From NCBI GenBank assembly GCA_018697195.1, contig CM031878.1:1171109-1235108 (forward strand): a stretch of DNA of 64,000 nucleotides, in the 5' to 3' direction. The translations under genes were made by a program, and so were the position numbers. The stretch is from Certhia americana (taxonomy: Eukaryota; Chordata; Aves; Passeriformes; Certhiidae). Positions 1 through 10,955 of this stretch are shown here, in pieces. The notes below the pieces were generated by a model, which had not been told where the DNA came from, ran no database searches, and saw nothing but the letters and a program-made list of their open reading frames with translations. Numbering within the stretch: the first letter of the stretch is position 1; every line of letters starts with the position of its first letter.

Positions 1-139
1 TCAAGTGTCAGAGTGGGCATCTGGCTGGGGAAACCTGATTCCCTAATGCTTCCCAATTCTGTATATCTCTGCTTTCTCTCTGCTGTTGACAGTTCATATC
101 CTCAACAGCACATTCTAACATCCAGCATGTCCTGGAACA

Positions 140-300
140 AGATGCCCAAGGAACATCTTGGAGTGGATGCCTCAAGCCTGGAAGTGTTCCAGTTCAGAAT
201 AGATGGGGCAACCAGGTCTAATGGCAGGTGGCAGGGAGGTTGGAACTAGGTGGCCTTTAGGGTCATTTCTGGCCCTAATTATTCTAGGATGCTTTGACCC
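140..300 (+). mobile_element. CR1 LINE 3' end, degraded
   Basis: The stretch reads like the last 160 bases of a CR1 retrotransposon in forward orientation. 'CTGGAAGTGTTCCAG' is followed by 'GGTTGGAACTAGGTGGCCTT' and a decayed tail ending 'ATTCTAGGATG'. It is strongly 5' truncated, as most CR1 copies are, and has no reverse transcriptase sequence. The many mismatches to the usual tail suggest an old insertion. Confidence 0.8.
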
Positions 301-664
301 AAAAGTTGAGAAATTACTTAGCAGGAATCCAGAGCAAAAGGGGATCATTTCCTAGGACAGAAGATGTCACTCTTCCTCAGGATCCATCTCATCATTTAGG
401 CTGCTTGGAGACAACCTACAAGTACTAGAACAAAATAATAACCTCCCAATTCCTGTTTCACTTTTTTGGCCCATTGATTTTACTGATTGACAGATTTATC
501 AGCTGACACATGGAACAAAGAAACATTTACATAATCATGATGAGTTATGGGGTTGTAAGCCATCTTTAGGTCAGCTCCAGAGCTTGGGGACTCCTTGTCA
601 TCTTGTGCATGAAGGTAGAGAATTGTAACGTGCCTTTTAGGGAAAGGTTCTCCTTCAAGTGAGT
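301..664. other. Noncoding, nothing recognised
   Basis: Mixed-composition DNA without a repeat signature, conserved-looking block or credible coding frame. Confidence 0.5.
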
Positions 665-835
665 GGTGGGAACTCCCTGGGCTCCCCAGGGAATGGTCAC
701 AGTCCCAAGGCTACCAGAACTCCAGGAGTGTTTGGGCAACTCTCCCAGGGGTGCACAGGGTGGAATTATTGGGGTGTCTGTGCAGGGTAAGGAGTTGGAC
801 ATGATGATCCTTGGGCTTTCCTCTTCATTTATTAT
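665..835 (+). mobile_element. CR1 LINE 3' end, variant subfamily
   Basis: This resembles a CR1 subfamily whose 3' end runs 'AACTCCAGGAGTGTTTGG', then 'TTGGGGTGTCTGTGCAGGG', then 'GGAGTTGGACATGATGATCC'. These words are familiar from bird CR1 copies and differ from the commoner tail seen at 14.1 kb. The terminal octamer repeats are eroded. The fragment at 39.3 kb ends with the same subfamily tail. Confidence 0.7.
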
Positions 836-2995
836 GTGCCTCTCTGCACACCTCAGCATTGCAGATTCATACTTTCACCTTGAATTACTGCAGCCCAGCT
901 GGTTATTCTCAGCCTGTATCTTCCCTGGGATAGCTTTGCTAAGGCCTCTCCCATTCAGGCTCTTGCCTATGCACACACATCCCCCTGGTTCAGAGTTTCT
1001 GGTTGAATAAGAGCTCATACGTGAGGCACATATGCGGAAGCAAGTCTGAAGAAAACTTGAATCCAGCACCACTGTCTCTCTCTTACTCCACTAAAATAAA
1101 ACAAACAGAACCAGAAAGGATGGGAAATGGTTTTACTGGAGCAGCATCAATGTCTCCATTTGTGAATCAGTTTCTTAAGAGTAGGAGGCTCCATTTAGGT
1201 AAGAGGTGCTGTCCTTCACATCTACAGCCCTCCACGTACCAGCTTTGACTCAGCAGTCTGCAGTAGTAAATCATTAATGACCTCTTAAAAAAGGCGAGCT
1301 AGTTCATAACACAAGTCTGAAACGAGGAGAGGAGATTGGTAGATCAGACTTTCCATTCCCAAAATAAAGCATCGCAGTCATCCTGAATATCTGGAGAGCA
1401 CACAGAAGGCCAGAGGCGTTCTCTTTGTAAAATATTTACCACTCAAGTATTATTTGACAGAACATTTCTGGGACTTTATCAAAGCAGGATGGAGTAAGTG
1501 AAACATTTGGATGGGTCAATAGGACCATTTGCCAGAGTGGCTTGTTCTTAAATGGGAATAAAAATCTGACCAGAGAGAGGTCTGTAATGTTTGACTACTA
1601 AAAGCATTGCTCCAGAAATGCAGCACTGTGCTGGCTCCAAGGGACCAGAGTATGGCTTGGCTCATTGGCATTGCCAGGACAGCATTTCCTCCTCATTACC
1701 AGCCATACAAACTCCTGGACATGAGCAGGGTAGAGGGATGAGCTCCTGGTGTCTTTGCAGGAACCTGACAGTGCTAAGGGAGGTATCTGTGCTGATGTGA
1801 AAATATTCCCTCAAAATCACATTTACGACTCATGGAAACGACCTGCATTTAGAACAGGTATAGGCTAACAAAGATCAAATCATCTCCTCTGCAAACACCA
1901 GGGCTCAGATCCAGCATTACCCAGATGACATTTGAATCTTCTCCCCAGCACTCAAGAATTTGCTCACAATTATAATTAAATTACAGATAGTTCAGGGCCA
2001 TCCACATGTGCAAAGCAACCAGAAGCAGAAAGAAGATTGTTCCACTAATCCTTGTGAAGACACTGCAGAAAGTGGCATTCTGTAGGTGCAAAACCAAAGT
2101 AAAAATATTGTTTTATGAAATTTCAAAGAAAGAAAATGAGTGAAAAAATCAGTTATTTCTGGTTTCACTTAAAAATGAATGAAGTTTTATTATCTTCCCA
2201 GATGTTTTTAAGGAAATTTTGGCTGCATTGACTACAAGCTAAATTATTCCTGTTAACTACATAGGAGCAAGCCTCTGTATTACGAATAAAATCATTCAGG
2301 AGTAAAATAAATAAAGGTTCTTCTGGGCACAGATTTGTACTATTCTGCTTCCTCCCAGTTTTTTACGTTCATCTTCACTGGAAAAGCATGAGACACTGAA
2401 AAATCCTTGAATTAAGAGAAACATTACTTAGCAAAGTCCAAAACATCGGGGCATTATCAACATTATTCTCCTAATGAGTACAAAAACACACAAATAAATC
2501 TCTGTACCAGATATTAGGAGGAAAATTAATCCTATCCAAGCTGAAATCAGGACAAAAATGCTAATGAAATTATGAAGAGATCCATGAAGGAAAGCCAGCA
2601 GTTATTTTTGCATGAGAAAACTGGGTGAAGCAGAAACATCCACTAGGGAGGGGCAACTGAGCTGGATTCAGGTGAGTGGTGGTGTGTGCTGCATTCAGAC
2701 TGCTCTGCTCCCCACCACAGCAGAGAGCTGAGGAAACTCAGAGATCAATGGGTTTGAGCCTATTTATCAGTTTTAAAATATCCACACTTGTTAAGGCTAA
2801 TTCAATATACGTGATACTTGCTCTCCCAGCTCCCCAGAATTTCCATTTTTTTGAGCTACCTGAACTAAAGACTTGCTCTGTGCAAATTACCTCTCTTCCA
2901 CGAGCTTGTCTGCCTCCCCTTGAGCTCAGGCAGACTTTGAGAATCCAGTGTGGTTTCAAGAATCCAGGCGTGACAAATAAGAACAAGTTGGATTC
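836..2995. other. Noncoding, nothing recognised
   Basis: About 2.2 kb of AT-leaning DNA with no repeat tail, LTR or credible exon that I can recognise. Short frames on both strands are no longer than chance would give. Confidence 0.5.
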
Positions 2996-3024
2996 TTTTT
3001 TTTTTTTTAAATTATTTTTCTTAC

Positions 3025-3056
<32 letters not shown>

Positions 3057-3058
3057 AA
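2996..3058. repeat. Poly(T)-rich tract
   Basis: Two T runs (13 bases and about 25 bases) are separated by a short AT-rich spacer. It could be a homopolymer microsatellite or the A-tail of a reverse-strand retrotransposed sequence, but no retrocopy is recognisable beside it. Confidence 0.9.
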
Positions 3059-3449
3059 AATGAAAAACACATCAACAGCTAATTTTGATTCACAAATTCA
3101 CTGGAGAAACCTATAACCTAGGAACTCTTTGTGAGCAGGGAGAGAGGCACAAAATTTGTCATGCCTGAGGAGCCACTCAGCTCCTCTGCACTACCCAAAT
3201 TTGCATCACACTGGGCAGGTGCACAGTGCAGCCTGAGCTCAGGGAATCCTGCCCTTGCTGGGGAATTGCTGCACTGCTTCCCACTGGTTTGATTTAAGTA
3301 ATCTCAGATGTCTAAGTAGCATCCAAAAATTAAGAAATTAATTTTTGTGAAATTGTGAAATTGTTTTTGAGGTCTCTCTCTATCAGGTGAATTTGGAGGA
3401 TCAGCCACCCCATCTTTTGTCAAATATTGTTGGTGTTTTTATCATCTAT
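3059..3449. other. Noncoding, nothing recognised
   Basis: Unique-looking sequence with a moderately GC-rich centre near 3.2 kb. No motif or repeat was identified. Confidence 0.45.
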
Positions 3450-3690
3450 CATAGAATCATGGAATGGTCTGGGAAGGGACCTTTGAAGTTCATCTAATCC
3501 TGTAATGAGCAGGGCATTAGCACCACTCAACCAGACCATGAATGTTTCCAGGGATGAGGCATCCACCAGCTCTCTGGGAATTCTGTTCTGTGTAAGCACC
3601 ATGCTGTTAGAAACAATATTTCAACGAAAATTTCCTTCTTTATTTCTGATTTCTAGTGTTGCATCTATCCTGGTTCTTGAGCAGCAGGAC
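3450..3690 (-). mobile_element. CR1 LINE 3' end, reverse orientation
   Basis: The reverse-complement CR1 tail starts at 'CATAGAATCATGGAATGG', followed by 'GGGAAGGGACCTTTGAAG' and 'TTTCCAGGGATGAGGCATCC'. The 5' part fades out after about 240 bases. No coding part of the LINE is present. Confidence 0.85.
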
Positions 3691-3813
3691 TTCTGAAAAC
3701 TGTTTTCTCAAAACTTGCTTTCCTAATGTTTCTCTTCCATGTCTAATAATAAGGTTGAGTTCATCTTAGGGCTTAATTCCAAAAGAAGATCATGATTGGG
3801 TGCTCTCTTGCTG

Positions 3814-3857
3814 TTTTTTTTTTTTTTAAAGTAGCTATTCCTCCCTCCCCCCCCCCC
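3814..3857. repeat. T run and C run, low complexity
   Basis: A 14-base T run is followed after 20 bases by a pyrimidine tract ending in ten C residues. Both are likely length-variable. Confidence 0.9.
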
Positions 3858-4174
3858 AAATTTGCAAGAACTTATTCAATATATTTGATATATTTGTGAT
3901 TACAAACCTTTTGTCATATTTTTTGAGACTCCATAACAGTTTCAGAAATTATCAGCCTCATTTCCTTAAGCAACGTATTTAAAAATATTACTGTTGAAAG
4001 CATGGCATATTTCTTTTCTTTAATTTGACAGCTGGTAAGGATTAGCAAAGATACAGTGTAGTCTCTGTCTTTCTGTATTTCTCCTGGAAATTATGCTTAC
4101 TTTACTTTTTTCTCTTTAACTATTTGTATGTGTGACTACCTTTCCCCTCAACTGTCAACAGCAAATGAGCAGAA
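3858..4174. other. Noncoding AT-rich stretch
   Basis: AT-rich sequence between the C run and the hairpin. Nothing specific is visible. Confidence 0.45.
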
Positions 4175-4252
4175 TTTGGTAATCCCTTTTGGTTTACCAA
4201 ATACCAAAGGACCAAACCAAAGGGATTTAGTAATCCCTTTGGTTTGGTCCTT
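4175..4252. repeat. Compound inverted repeat with perfect 21-bp hairpin
   Basis: The arms 4207-4227 and 4232-4252 are exact reverse complements around a 4-base loop (TAGT). Just upstream, 4175-4182 and 4194-4201 form a second 8-bp inverted pair. The segment 4180-4195 is also a near-direct copy of 4231-4245 (one extra T), so several foldings compete. No protein or RNA gene is recognised around it. A template-switching replication error is a simple origin. The very short loop argues against a microRNA precursor. Confidence 0.85.
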
Positions 4253-4450
4253 GCAATGCCTCCCAGTTTGCTGCTGTCTGCAAAATTAAGACTTCCACAG
4301 GATTCTCCATAATCTTTAGATGGCTGATATGGCTGAGACAAAGGGTCCAGTCCTCAGCCTCTGTTCTGAGATACATCAGAAATAATTTTCTATTATTGGA
4401 TTGGGTCTATGAATTTTCTGTGATGTTTTTGTTGTGTAATTCTTAAGGAA

Positions 4451-4735
4451 ATCACAGAATTGCAGAATGGCTAAGGTTGGAAGGGACCCTTGGAGATCAT
4501 TTAATCCCACCTCCCTGCTTCAGCAGGGTCATACCAGAGCACATGGCAAAAGATTGTGTCCAGATGGTTCTTGAATATCTCCAGGAAAGGAGACTCCACA
4601 CACTGGAAAATCTGTTCTAGTGCAGAGTCACTCACAGGAAAGTTCTGTCTCATATTCAAGTGGAACTTCCTGTGCATCACACAATTGCAGAAGAGCCAGC
4701 TGTCCTGCTGCAATACTTTTTGAATCTATTGCTCA
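4451..4735 (-). mobile_element. CR1 LINE 3' end, reverse orientation
   Basis: It opens with 'ATCACAGAATTGCAGAATGG' and 'GTTGGAAGGGACCCTTGGAG', then continues into the region upstream of the usual tail ('GGAAAGGAGACTCCACA', 'AAGTTCTGTCTCATATTCAA'). At about 285 bases it is among the longer copies here. The pattern 'gatggttcttgaatatctcc' resembles an older CR1 type that is distinct from the passerine-like copy at 31 kb. Confidence 0.85.
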
Positions 4736-4968
4736 CCCTGAACACTGATTCCTACAAGTAAAAATTTTTGGGTTGAGATGAAAAGGCCAGACAGAATCTC
4801 TGCTGAAGAGAAAACTATAAATATCCTAATCCCAGTTAATATGATTTTAGAAATCAGGGGCTTCAGGCTGTTTACAGCACTTGTTCATTACTTCAGCTAC
4901 ATGTTTGAGAAAACTCAATTATTTAGCTGAACTCTCAGGCTGATGTGCCTCTGCAATTACCTTCATAA

Positions 4969-5170
4969 TAGAATCACAGAATAGTTTGGGGTTGAAGGCA
5001 ACTTAGAGCTCATCCAGTTCCACCTCTGCTGTGGGCAGGACATTTTGCACTGTCCCAGGCTGCTCCAAGCCCCATCCAACAGAGTCTTGGACACTTCCAG
5101 GGATCCAGGGACAGCCCCAGCTGCTCTGGGCACCCTGTGCCAGGGCCTGCCCACCCTCACAGTGACATGC
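4969..5170 (-). mobile_element. CR1 LINE 3' end, reverse orientation
   Basis: A well-preserved reverse-strand copy contains 'TAGAATCACAGAATAG', 'GGCTGCTCCAAGCCCCATCC' and 'GGGCACCCTGTGCCAGGG'. The last two words are shared with the copies at 31.2 and 56.8 kb, which marks a related and fairly young subfamily. Homology stops abruptly near 'CACCCTCACAGTGA'. Confidence 0.9.
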
Positions 5171-6264
5171 ATGGAGGAGGCTCCCACTCTTCTGGAATTC
5201 ACTCTTGTTTATCTTGCAGGATACAGTGATTAGGCCTTTGACACCAGTTTTTACTACTGCAGACATGACAAAAGAGTCCAGCCAGCACCAAAACCATGTC
5301 ATGGACAGAGGTGGGACTCAATACCCACGCCCATTTTTTTCTATCTACGTGTACCTTTCCCCCCCAGCATCCACTCGTGGTGCAACTTGGATGGAGAAGA
5401 AAGGCTTGAATCAAATCCAGCACTCAGAATCAGCTCCCACAGAGGTGGAGATCATAGTCAATGTGTATTTTCACTGACATGACAGGTTTGTTCAGCCTGT
5501 GTTATTTTCCATCCATAATTACAAGCACGGACATGACTTTAAATGCAGGACCCCTCGCTCCCTCTGTTGTACCCTGGGTAGGCAGGAGGCATATTAGGAA
5601 ATCACTCAGATAATTTTAAAGAGGATGGATTTGTGATTATGGTGTTTTGACCCACCTGGTAGCCTGCCCTTGGAGCTCTACTTAACAGGTCTTCCCTGTG
5701 TCTTTTCAAGCAGTTAATTTTGTGGCCAAGTCCCTGAACTCTCTTCCCATTCCTTTTTCACGTGTAGGGCTGTTTGCTTCTCTGCCATCCAGTCATCTTG
5801 CGAATGCTTGCTCAAGGACACCGGGGAAGATTTGTGCTAATAATGAAAAGCTTGAAGGGGGCAAGAGATTTTGCCCAGGAAAAATAATGCCTATCAAGTC
5901 TATTGTGTCTCTGTCCCATTGAGAAAGGGGAGCTAATGACAGAAAGGTTAGCTAACAGGATAGCTTTCAGGGGTTGTGGACATGTGAATTAATGCATTAG
6001 GTTTGTCTAAGCAAAATTCTCAGCCACCTCATAGGGATTCAGGGGTCTGGAATATTTGCTTCTACATTTTTAGCTTGCAAGGAGGCTTTCCTGGTCTTGC
6101 CATCTCCTTCTGTCACAGGCTGGTAGCCGGGAAAAGAGAGTGGAATATTTCTGCACTGCTTCTTTTTCTTAATGTCGGGATATTTTCAGCAGTCAGTAGA
6201 GAATATATTTCTAGGTTTGGGGGTTGAGGCTGGTTTCCTCTTTTTTTTTTCCCTTTGTGTGTTT
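5171..6264. other. Noncoding, nothing recognised
   Basis: About 1.1 kb without repeat tails or credible exons. No terminal repeats or target duplications were found. Confidence 0.5.
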
Positions 6265-6715
6265 GTTTCTCTTTGCACCACAAACCGCACGAAGGGGCCG
6301 GGAGGATTGTGCATTACATAAGAGTGGCCCTCCACGCTTTAATGTGGGTCTGCGCCGTGCCATGCGGCGAACATAATGTGTCCTCCCAGGGACAATTTGC
6401 ATAAAGGATAAATAAGAGAATCACAATGTGAAGTTTATTCATTTTTAAATCCTGCAGCGTTTGTGATTGAAGGCCCAAGCTCAGATGTTTTCCTGATGTG
6501 TACCATTAAGAGTCAGGGCTTTGCCTAATGTCTCTTCTGTTACTGCAGGGAGATGTAATGTGCAGTATTTCTCCACACTGGAGTATCATTTTCAGTGTAT
6601 ACCACTCGGCTAGGGAGTGAGGAACTGCAGGCTGCATTATCTTGTACCAGGCCCACTCTCCTTAATTTGCTGTAACCGAGCCAGCACATTAAATACAAAA
6701 CATATTGATGTTCTC
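6265..6715. promoter_or_regulatory. Candidate conserved noncoding element
   Basis: The block is repeat-free and richer in CpG than its surroundings. It contains two adjacent RUNX-type words (ACCACA and AACCGCA in 'CACCACAAACCGCACG'), an octamer-type ATTTGCAT and a 'TTACATAA' word. Several TAAT and TTAAT homeodomain-type cores lie further on. Such texture is common in vertebrate developmental enhancers, but conservation cannot be tested from one sequence. Confidence 0.3.
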
Positions 6716-7002
6716 TGAGAACCCTTGAGGGTCTTTACCCTTCCTTGTCAAAGGAACTGTGCAATCCAGGAGGAAAGAAAAAAGGCATTTTGCCATGGCG
6801 AAAATAGTTGCACTGCTGGCATGCCGTGGCTGACACAATGCTGTGCTTCCATTTACTACACTTAGAGGGGAATATCATAACAAAAGCCATTTTACCTCCC
6901 AACTCCCGCTGAGGGTCAGCAAAGGGAAGTGATCTGAACCCCAGCTCAGGTGGTGCTGTCAGCAAGGACATTAATACTGCACACTCCTAAATTTGCTGAA
7001 GT
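6716..7002. other. Noncoding, nothing recognised
   Basis: Unique-looking DNA between the enhancer-like block and a CR1 tail. The texture continues that of the preceding block, so the candidate element may extend into it. Confidence 0.4.
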
Positions 7003-7170
7003 CGTAGAGTCGTAGAATGATTTAGGTTGGAAAGTACCCTTCAGATTGTGGAAGGAAGCACAGAATGGTTTGTGTTGGAAGGGACCTCTATGATCATTTA
7101 GTTCCAGCCGTTAGCCTAACACTGCCAATTCCACCACAGAAATGTGTCCACTCTGGTGATCTCACAGATA
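7003..7170 (-). mobile_element. Two abutting CR1 3' tails, reverse orientation
   Basis: One tail starts with 'CGTAGAGTCGTAGAATGA' and 'TTTAGGTTGGAAAGTACC'. It is cut at about 7050 by a second tail, 'CACAGAATGGTTTGTGTTGG' followed by 'AAGGGACCTCTATGATCA'. The simplest reading is one CR1 inserted at or near the 3' end of another. 'ACTGCCAATTCCACCACAG' at the right side is also a CR1 word. Confidence 0.8.
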
Positions 7171-7343
7171 AAAACTGGGGTTAAAGGGTCTGGTTCTACC
7201 TGGGCACCACAGGCAGGAGCCCATACAGAATATCCCACCAAATCCTCTAGTAGAGGTTAATAGACTTGGGTCAATGTGGTGATTCAAGTTCAGGTCTGGT
7301 TTTAGTTCTCCTATTAAAGGGCTGTTTCTTTTTGGGTCTGCTG

Positions 7344-7395
7344 CCAAAAAACCCCAAAACAACCAACAAACAAACAAATAACAACAAAAAAATAA
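7344..7395. repeat. A-rich (CAAA)n low-complexity tract
   Basis: Runs of AAAAAACCCC, CAACAAACAAAC and AACAAAAAAA give a degenerate CAAA-type simple repeat. There is no neighbouring retroposon body. Confidence 0.75.
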
Positions 7396-9262
7396 TCCAC
7401 ATAACTAGTGAGAAAAACAAACAAGAGTGCACATGACCTGCCAGGTCTGCCTTTGTCCTATCACCAGTAGAAACTGTGAAAGCAAAAATCCCAGTGTTCT
7501 ATGTCACCTAGCAAGCATTAGCCCCATAAGTCTGCAGATGGTGGCCTTGCATTATCCCAAGTGTGTTTTGTGGATTTGGGGACTAAAATTTTAACACGAA
7601 GCTTTCAACACGTCAAAAGGGAGCATTCAGAAGTCTCACAACTGCTTCTTCATCATCATTGAGTTTGGGCTTTCTCAGTCTCAATCTGAAATCTCTCTTG
7701 ACGTAGTTAAGTTGTTCCTTCCCTGTGTTTTCTGATGGTGGTGAACATCACCTCTCTCATTGGCACCAGAACTGAATAAAATTCAGGTTTGTGAATGTGA
7801 AATTATATCCTGTGATCGGCAGTCTTTGGTAAGCAGCAACGAAATGAACTCAGCTAGAAGGTTTTCTGAGTTTGGAAGAATTTGTAAGGTCTGTCCTGTT
7901 GGCTCTCTTGAGGTTCTCTGGGATAAAACATTCAGCATTCCCATATTTGAAAGGTCTCTGCCCTCAGCCTGATGCTACTTGTGAAATTTGTAAAGACTAC
8001 GTAATCTTGGAGAGTTCTTATTATCAATTTTGGATGAAACAAAGAATAAAAAATGTATCAGGGAAACACTTGGAGGCTCACATACAGGGATAGTAAGTTA
8101 ATAGTGGCTCCCTTAAGAAATCAGTTAACTGTAACAACATAGAATTAATACCATTATGAAGTTTCTCTGAAAATTGTGCATAGTGCAAATCTCTTTACTG
8201 GTTATGCAGCTTACTGGGTAAATTCCCTGTGTATTCATCCATTTTTACACCAAATCATGGGCTTTTTATTGCATTAACTGAGAGCTATCATTCATCTTGA
8301 TCTCTGATAGCTAAACCCAGAAGGGAAGGTTTGACACAGTACCATACCATGCCCTTGAGGAGGGAGTTCAGGCTGGGTGTCTTGGGCACATTTCTCTGTG
8401 AACAGCAACACAGAGTTTCCCAGTGTCAGGCAGAGTGATTTGAGTGACACAAACTTAAACTTAACACCCAGTTTAAAAGGTAGACCATAGACAGGCCATG
8501 CTGTCAGAAATCCAGCCATGAACAAATATTCTTTTAGACAACAAAACCCTATAAGGAGCCTCATTTATAACAGTATCCCTTTGAAGGGAGAAAAACACCA
8601 AAACAAAGCCAAGATAGAATTTTTAATCTTGAAACGTTTTTGTTGTTTTGTTTTTTTTTTTTTTCCCTACAGAAAACTTAGGTCTGGCTCATTAAGTTAC
8701 GTGATATTTGCCATGGGTAATTTTTATTTCAAACTGTTTTGTGCAGCTCTAACCACAATCCTTGTGATGCTCTGCAATCATTTACTGTCTGTAGTATCAG
8801 AAAGCGCTGGAGTGGTAGGATAATACCCCACAGCCATCAGCTGTAGAGGGATTTTAGGATGCAGATGCTGGCATTTTCCTTTTGCATGCTTTGTGGTGTG
8901 GAGGGAAAGGTTTTATATGAGTCAGAAAATATTTTGTAAAATAAAATAGAGGAGTGTGGAGGGAATGTCCTAGGCAAGAAAGTGCTATCATTTACAAGCA
9001 GTAGTAAGGAGCAGTTCTTAGTTTGGCTTGTTTGAAAGAATTCTGTGGCAAAACCAATAGAGACCATTTCTTTACATGGATCAGGAAGACTGATTTTCCA
9101 TCTAGCAAAGAGGGACTTTTTCCCTGCCAATGTAACTGGCAAGGCCCTCTTAAAGCCAGTTGGTGTGCTGATGGAAACCAGAAGAAATAAGGAGGAAATA
9201 AACAATTGCAGATAAGGTACTGACTTTTTGGACTTGGGCTTTAGTGTTTCTTTGGTGACATT
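7396..9262. other. Noncoding, nothing recognised
   Basis: About 1.9 kb of ordinary AT-leaning DNA with one T run (about 8650-8665). Open frames of up to 122 codons appear on the reverse strand near 9.0 kb, but they show no recognisable domain. Confidence 0.5.
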
Positions 9263-9405
9263 TCAAAAAACAATTTTTTGTTTGTTTGGGTGGGCTTTCT
9301 TGCTTGTTTGTGTTTTTGGTTGGTTTGTCTGTTTTTGGAGTTGGGTTGGGATGGACTGGGTTGGGTTGAGTTGTGTTGGTTGGGTTGAAGGGGTTTTTAT
9401 TTCAT
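9263..9405 (+). repeat. GT-rich tract with a G-quadruplex-type motif
   Basis: A degenerate TTTG/TTGGG low-complexity run. Four GGG runs start at 9343, 9348, 9358 and 9363, separated by 2, 7 and 2 bases. This satisfies the usual four-run G-quadruplex pattern on the forward strand. It is not the vertebrate telomere word TTAGGG. The complementary strand is CCCAA-rich. Confidence 0.75.
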
Positions 9406-10034
9406 TATCTTTGTTTTTACTGCACTGTGGTGTTGCCCATGACTCAGACTGACCAGCAGCTGCCCATTGCTGAGCTGCTTGGAGGCTCTGTCTGTGTGCT
9501 GTGGGTGAGCTGGAGAGCTGCATGATCTGTCCCCACATCCTCCCACCCCAGCTCCTCCTCACCCTGAGCAACCTCTGATTCCTCCTGTCCACTCCTCCTC
9601 CTGGTGGACACACAGCTCTTGCACCATCCTTTACCAGAAGCTCCCCCTTGCCACCAAAGCACCCCCAAAACCTCTGCACAGATGACCTGGGTTTGTTCTG
9701 TATGGGGGGTGTACAAGAACCAGCCCCATAACATCAGTTTAATTTAACACCTTGGCTGTTAAACTCACTTGTAGCCTGGGCACCCTGGAGAGGCTCTTCC
9801 ATGCTCAGCAAATTTCCCATTAGAGCAGCCAAATGCCATCTCCTGTTGCCTCTAGTGTTTCACATTATTGAGGTCCTTATTTTGAAAACTGATTAATGAA
9901 AATCCTGGAGAAAGTAAATATTGTTGTGGACTGCTTGTGCTGTGGCAAAACACAGTTTTCACTCTAGTCTCCAAAAAATATTTTCTTAAAACTGAATTTC
10001 TTAAATTACATTATGGGCTCTGTAGGGCATTTTT
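9406..10034. other. Noncoding, pyrimidine-rich stretch inside
   Basis: Bases 9450-9700 are GC-richer and C/T-skewed on the forward strand (CTCCTCCTC, CACCCCAGCTCC). They give a 138-codon reverse frame with no recognisable protein. An eroded transposable element is possible but not shown. Confidence 0.45.
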
Positions 10035-10178
10035 ATAGAATCCCAGAATGGTTTGGGTTAGAAGTGACCTTAAATATCAACCAACCTTCTTCCATGGGTA
10101 GGAACACCTTCAACTAGACCAGGTTGTTCCAAGCCCCATCCAACCTGGCCTAGGGCACTCCAAGCTCACCTCCAGGCT
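10035..10178 (-). mobile_element. CR1 LINE 3' end, reverse orientation
   Basis: A clear reverse tail: 'TATAGAATCCCAGAATGG', 'TTTGGGTTAGAAGTGACC', then 'CCAAGCCCCATCCAACCTGG'. Only about 145 bases survive, and the copy ends near 'TCACCTCCAGG'. Confidence 0.9.
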
Positions 10179-10955
10179 GTGTGCACAGCACCTGGCACGA
10201 CAAAGAGCTTGACTCCAGGGCTTCTGCACAGTGCTGGAAGGGAATTTCAAGAAATAGTTTAAAGTCAACGTTGTTTTTCCTCCTTTGGAGAGTAAATGCA
10301 GCAGAAATTTACTGAGAGAACTGGCTTGGTCAGAGGAGATTTCTTGTTATTCATAGTAAAATTCATCTGTGGGAATTTCACAAGTTCTAGTGTAAGATGG
10401 GAAGTAGCAGCACTTTATTAATTCAGGCAATGAGATCCCATGCACAATCAGGAGGCTGGTTTGGAATCTCTGGTGGCACCAAAATGCAGGGAATGATAAC
10501 TTTCATTCTCCCTTCTCCAGCTGATGCCCCCCAGTTCTCTCCCTAGTGCCAGGAACACCTCAGGAACACCTCAGGAACAAGCAGGACTGTGGTGCTGGGA
10601 CATCTCTCCCCTTACCATCAAGTCAAGGAATGCACACGCTTTGCTGTGCTTTGCAAAACTCCCTCAACATTGAACTCTCACCCAGGCCACCTCACCCCAC
10701 AGCCTCCTCCCAGAGCCACCAGTTTCAACATCTGCTCCATGTGATGCCTACCTGGGGAAGAAAATGCAAAAAAGACCAGTGGAGAGCTCCAAAGCAGGCT
10801 TAAAAAATTGAGTGGATGATTCATCCATGTCTTCCATTCAAAATACACCCCAACTTCAGCCTTTGCCTCGGTTTTTCCCCTCCCCATGACCCCAGCCAAG
10901 CCCCAACCCTCATGGCTTAGTCCTATCTAGGCGAGTTTGCGTGCGTCTGTGCATG
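10179..10955. other. Noncoding, nothing recognised
   Basis: No repeat tail was found. A GTGTGCGTCTGTG-type run followed by a T run near 10.94-10.98 kb is low complexity. Confidence 0.45.

Noticed and set aside
4207..4252. microRNA precursor reading of the 21-bp hairpin
   Set aside because: The loop is only four bases and the stem is too short and too perfect for a typical precursor. No known microRNA seed is recognised.
9340..9400. Interstitial telomeric repeat
   Set aside because: Units are TTGGG and variants, not TTAGGG, and they are irregular.
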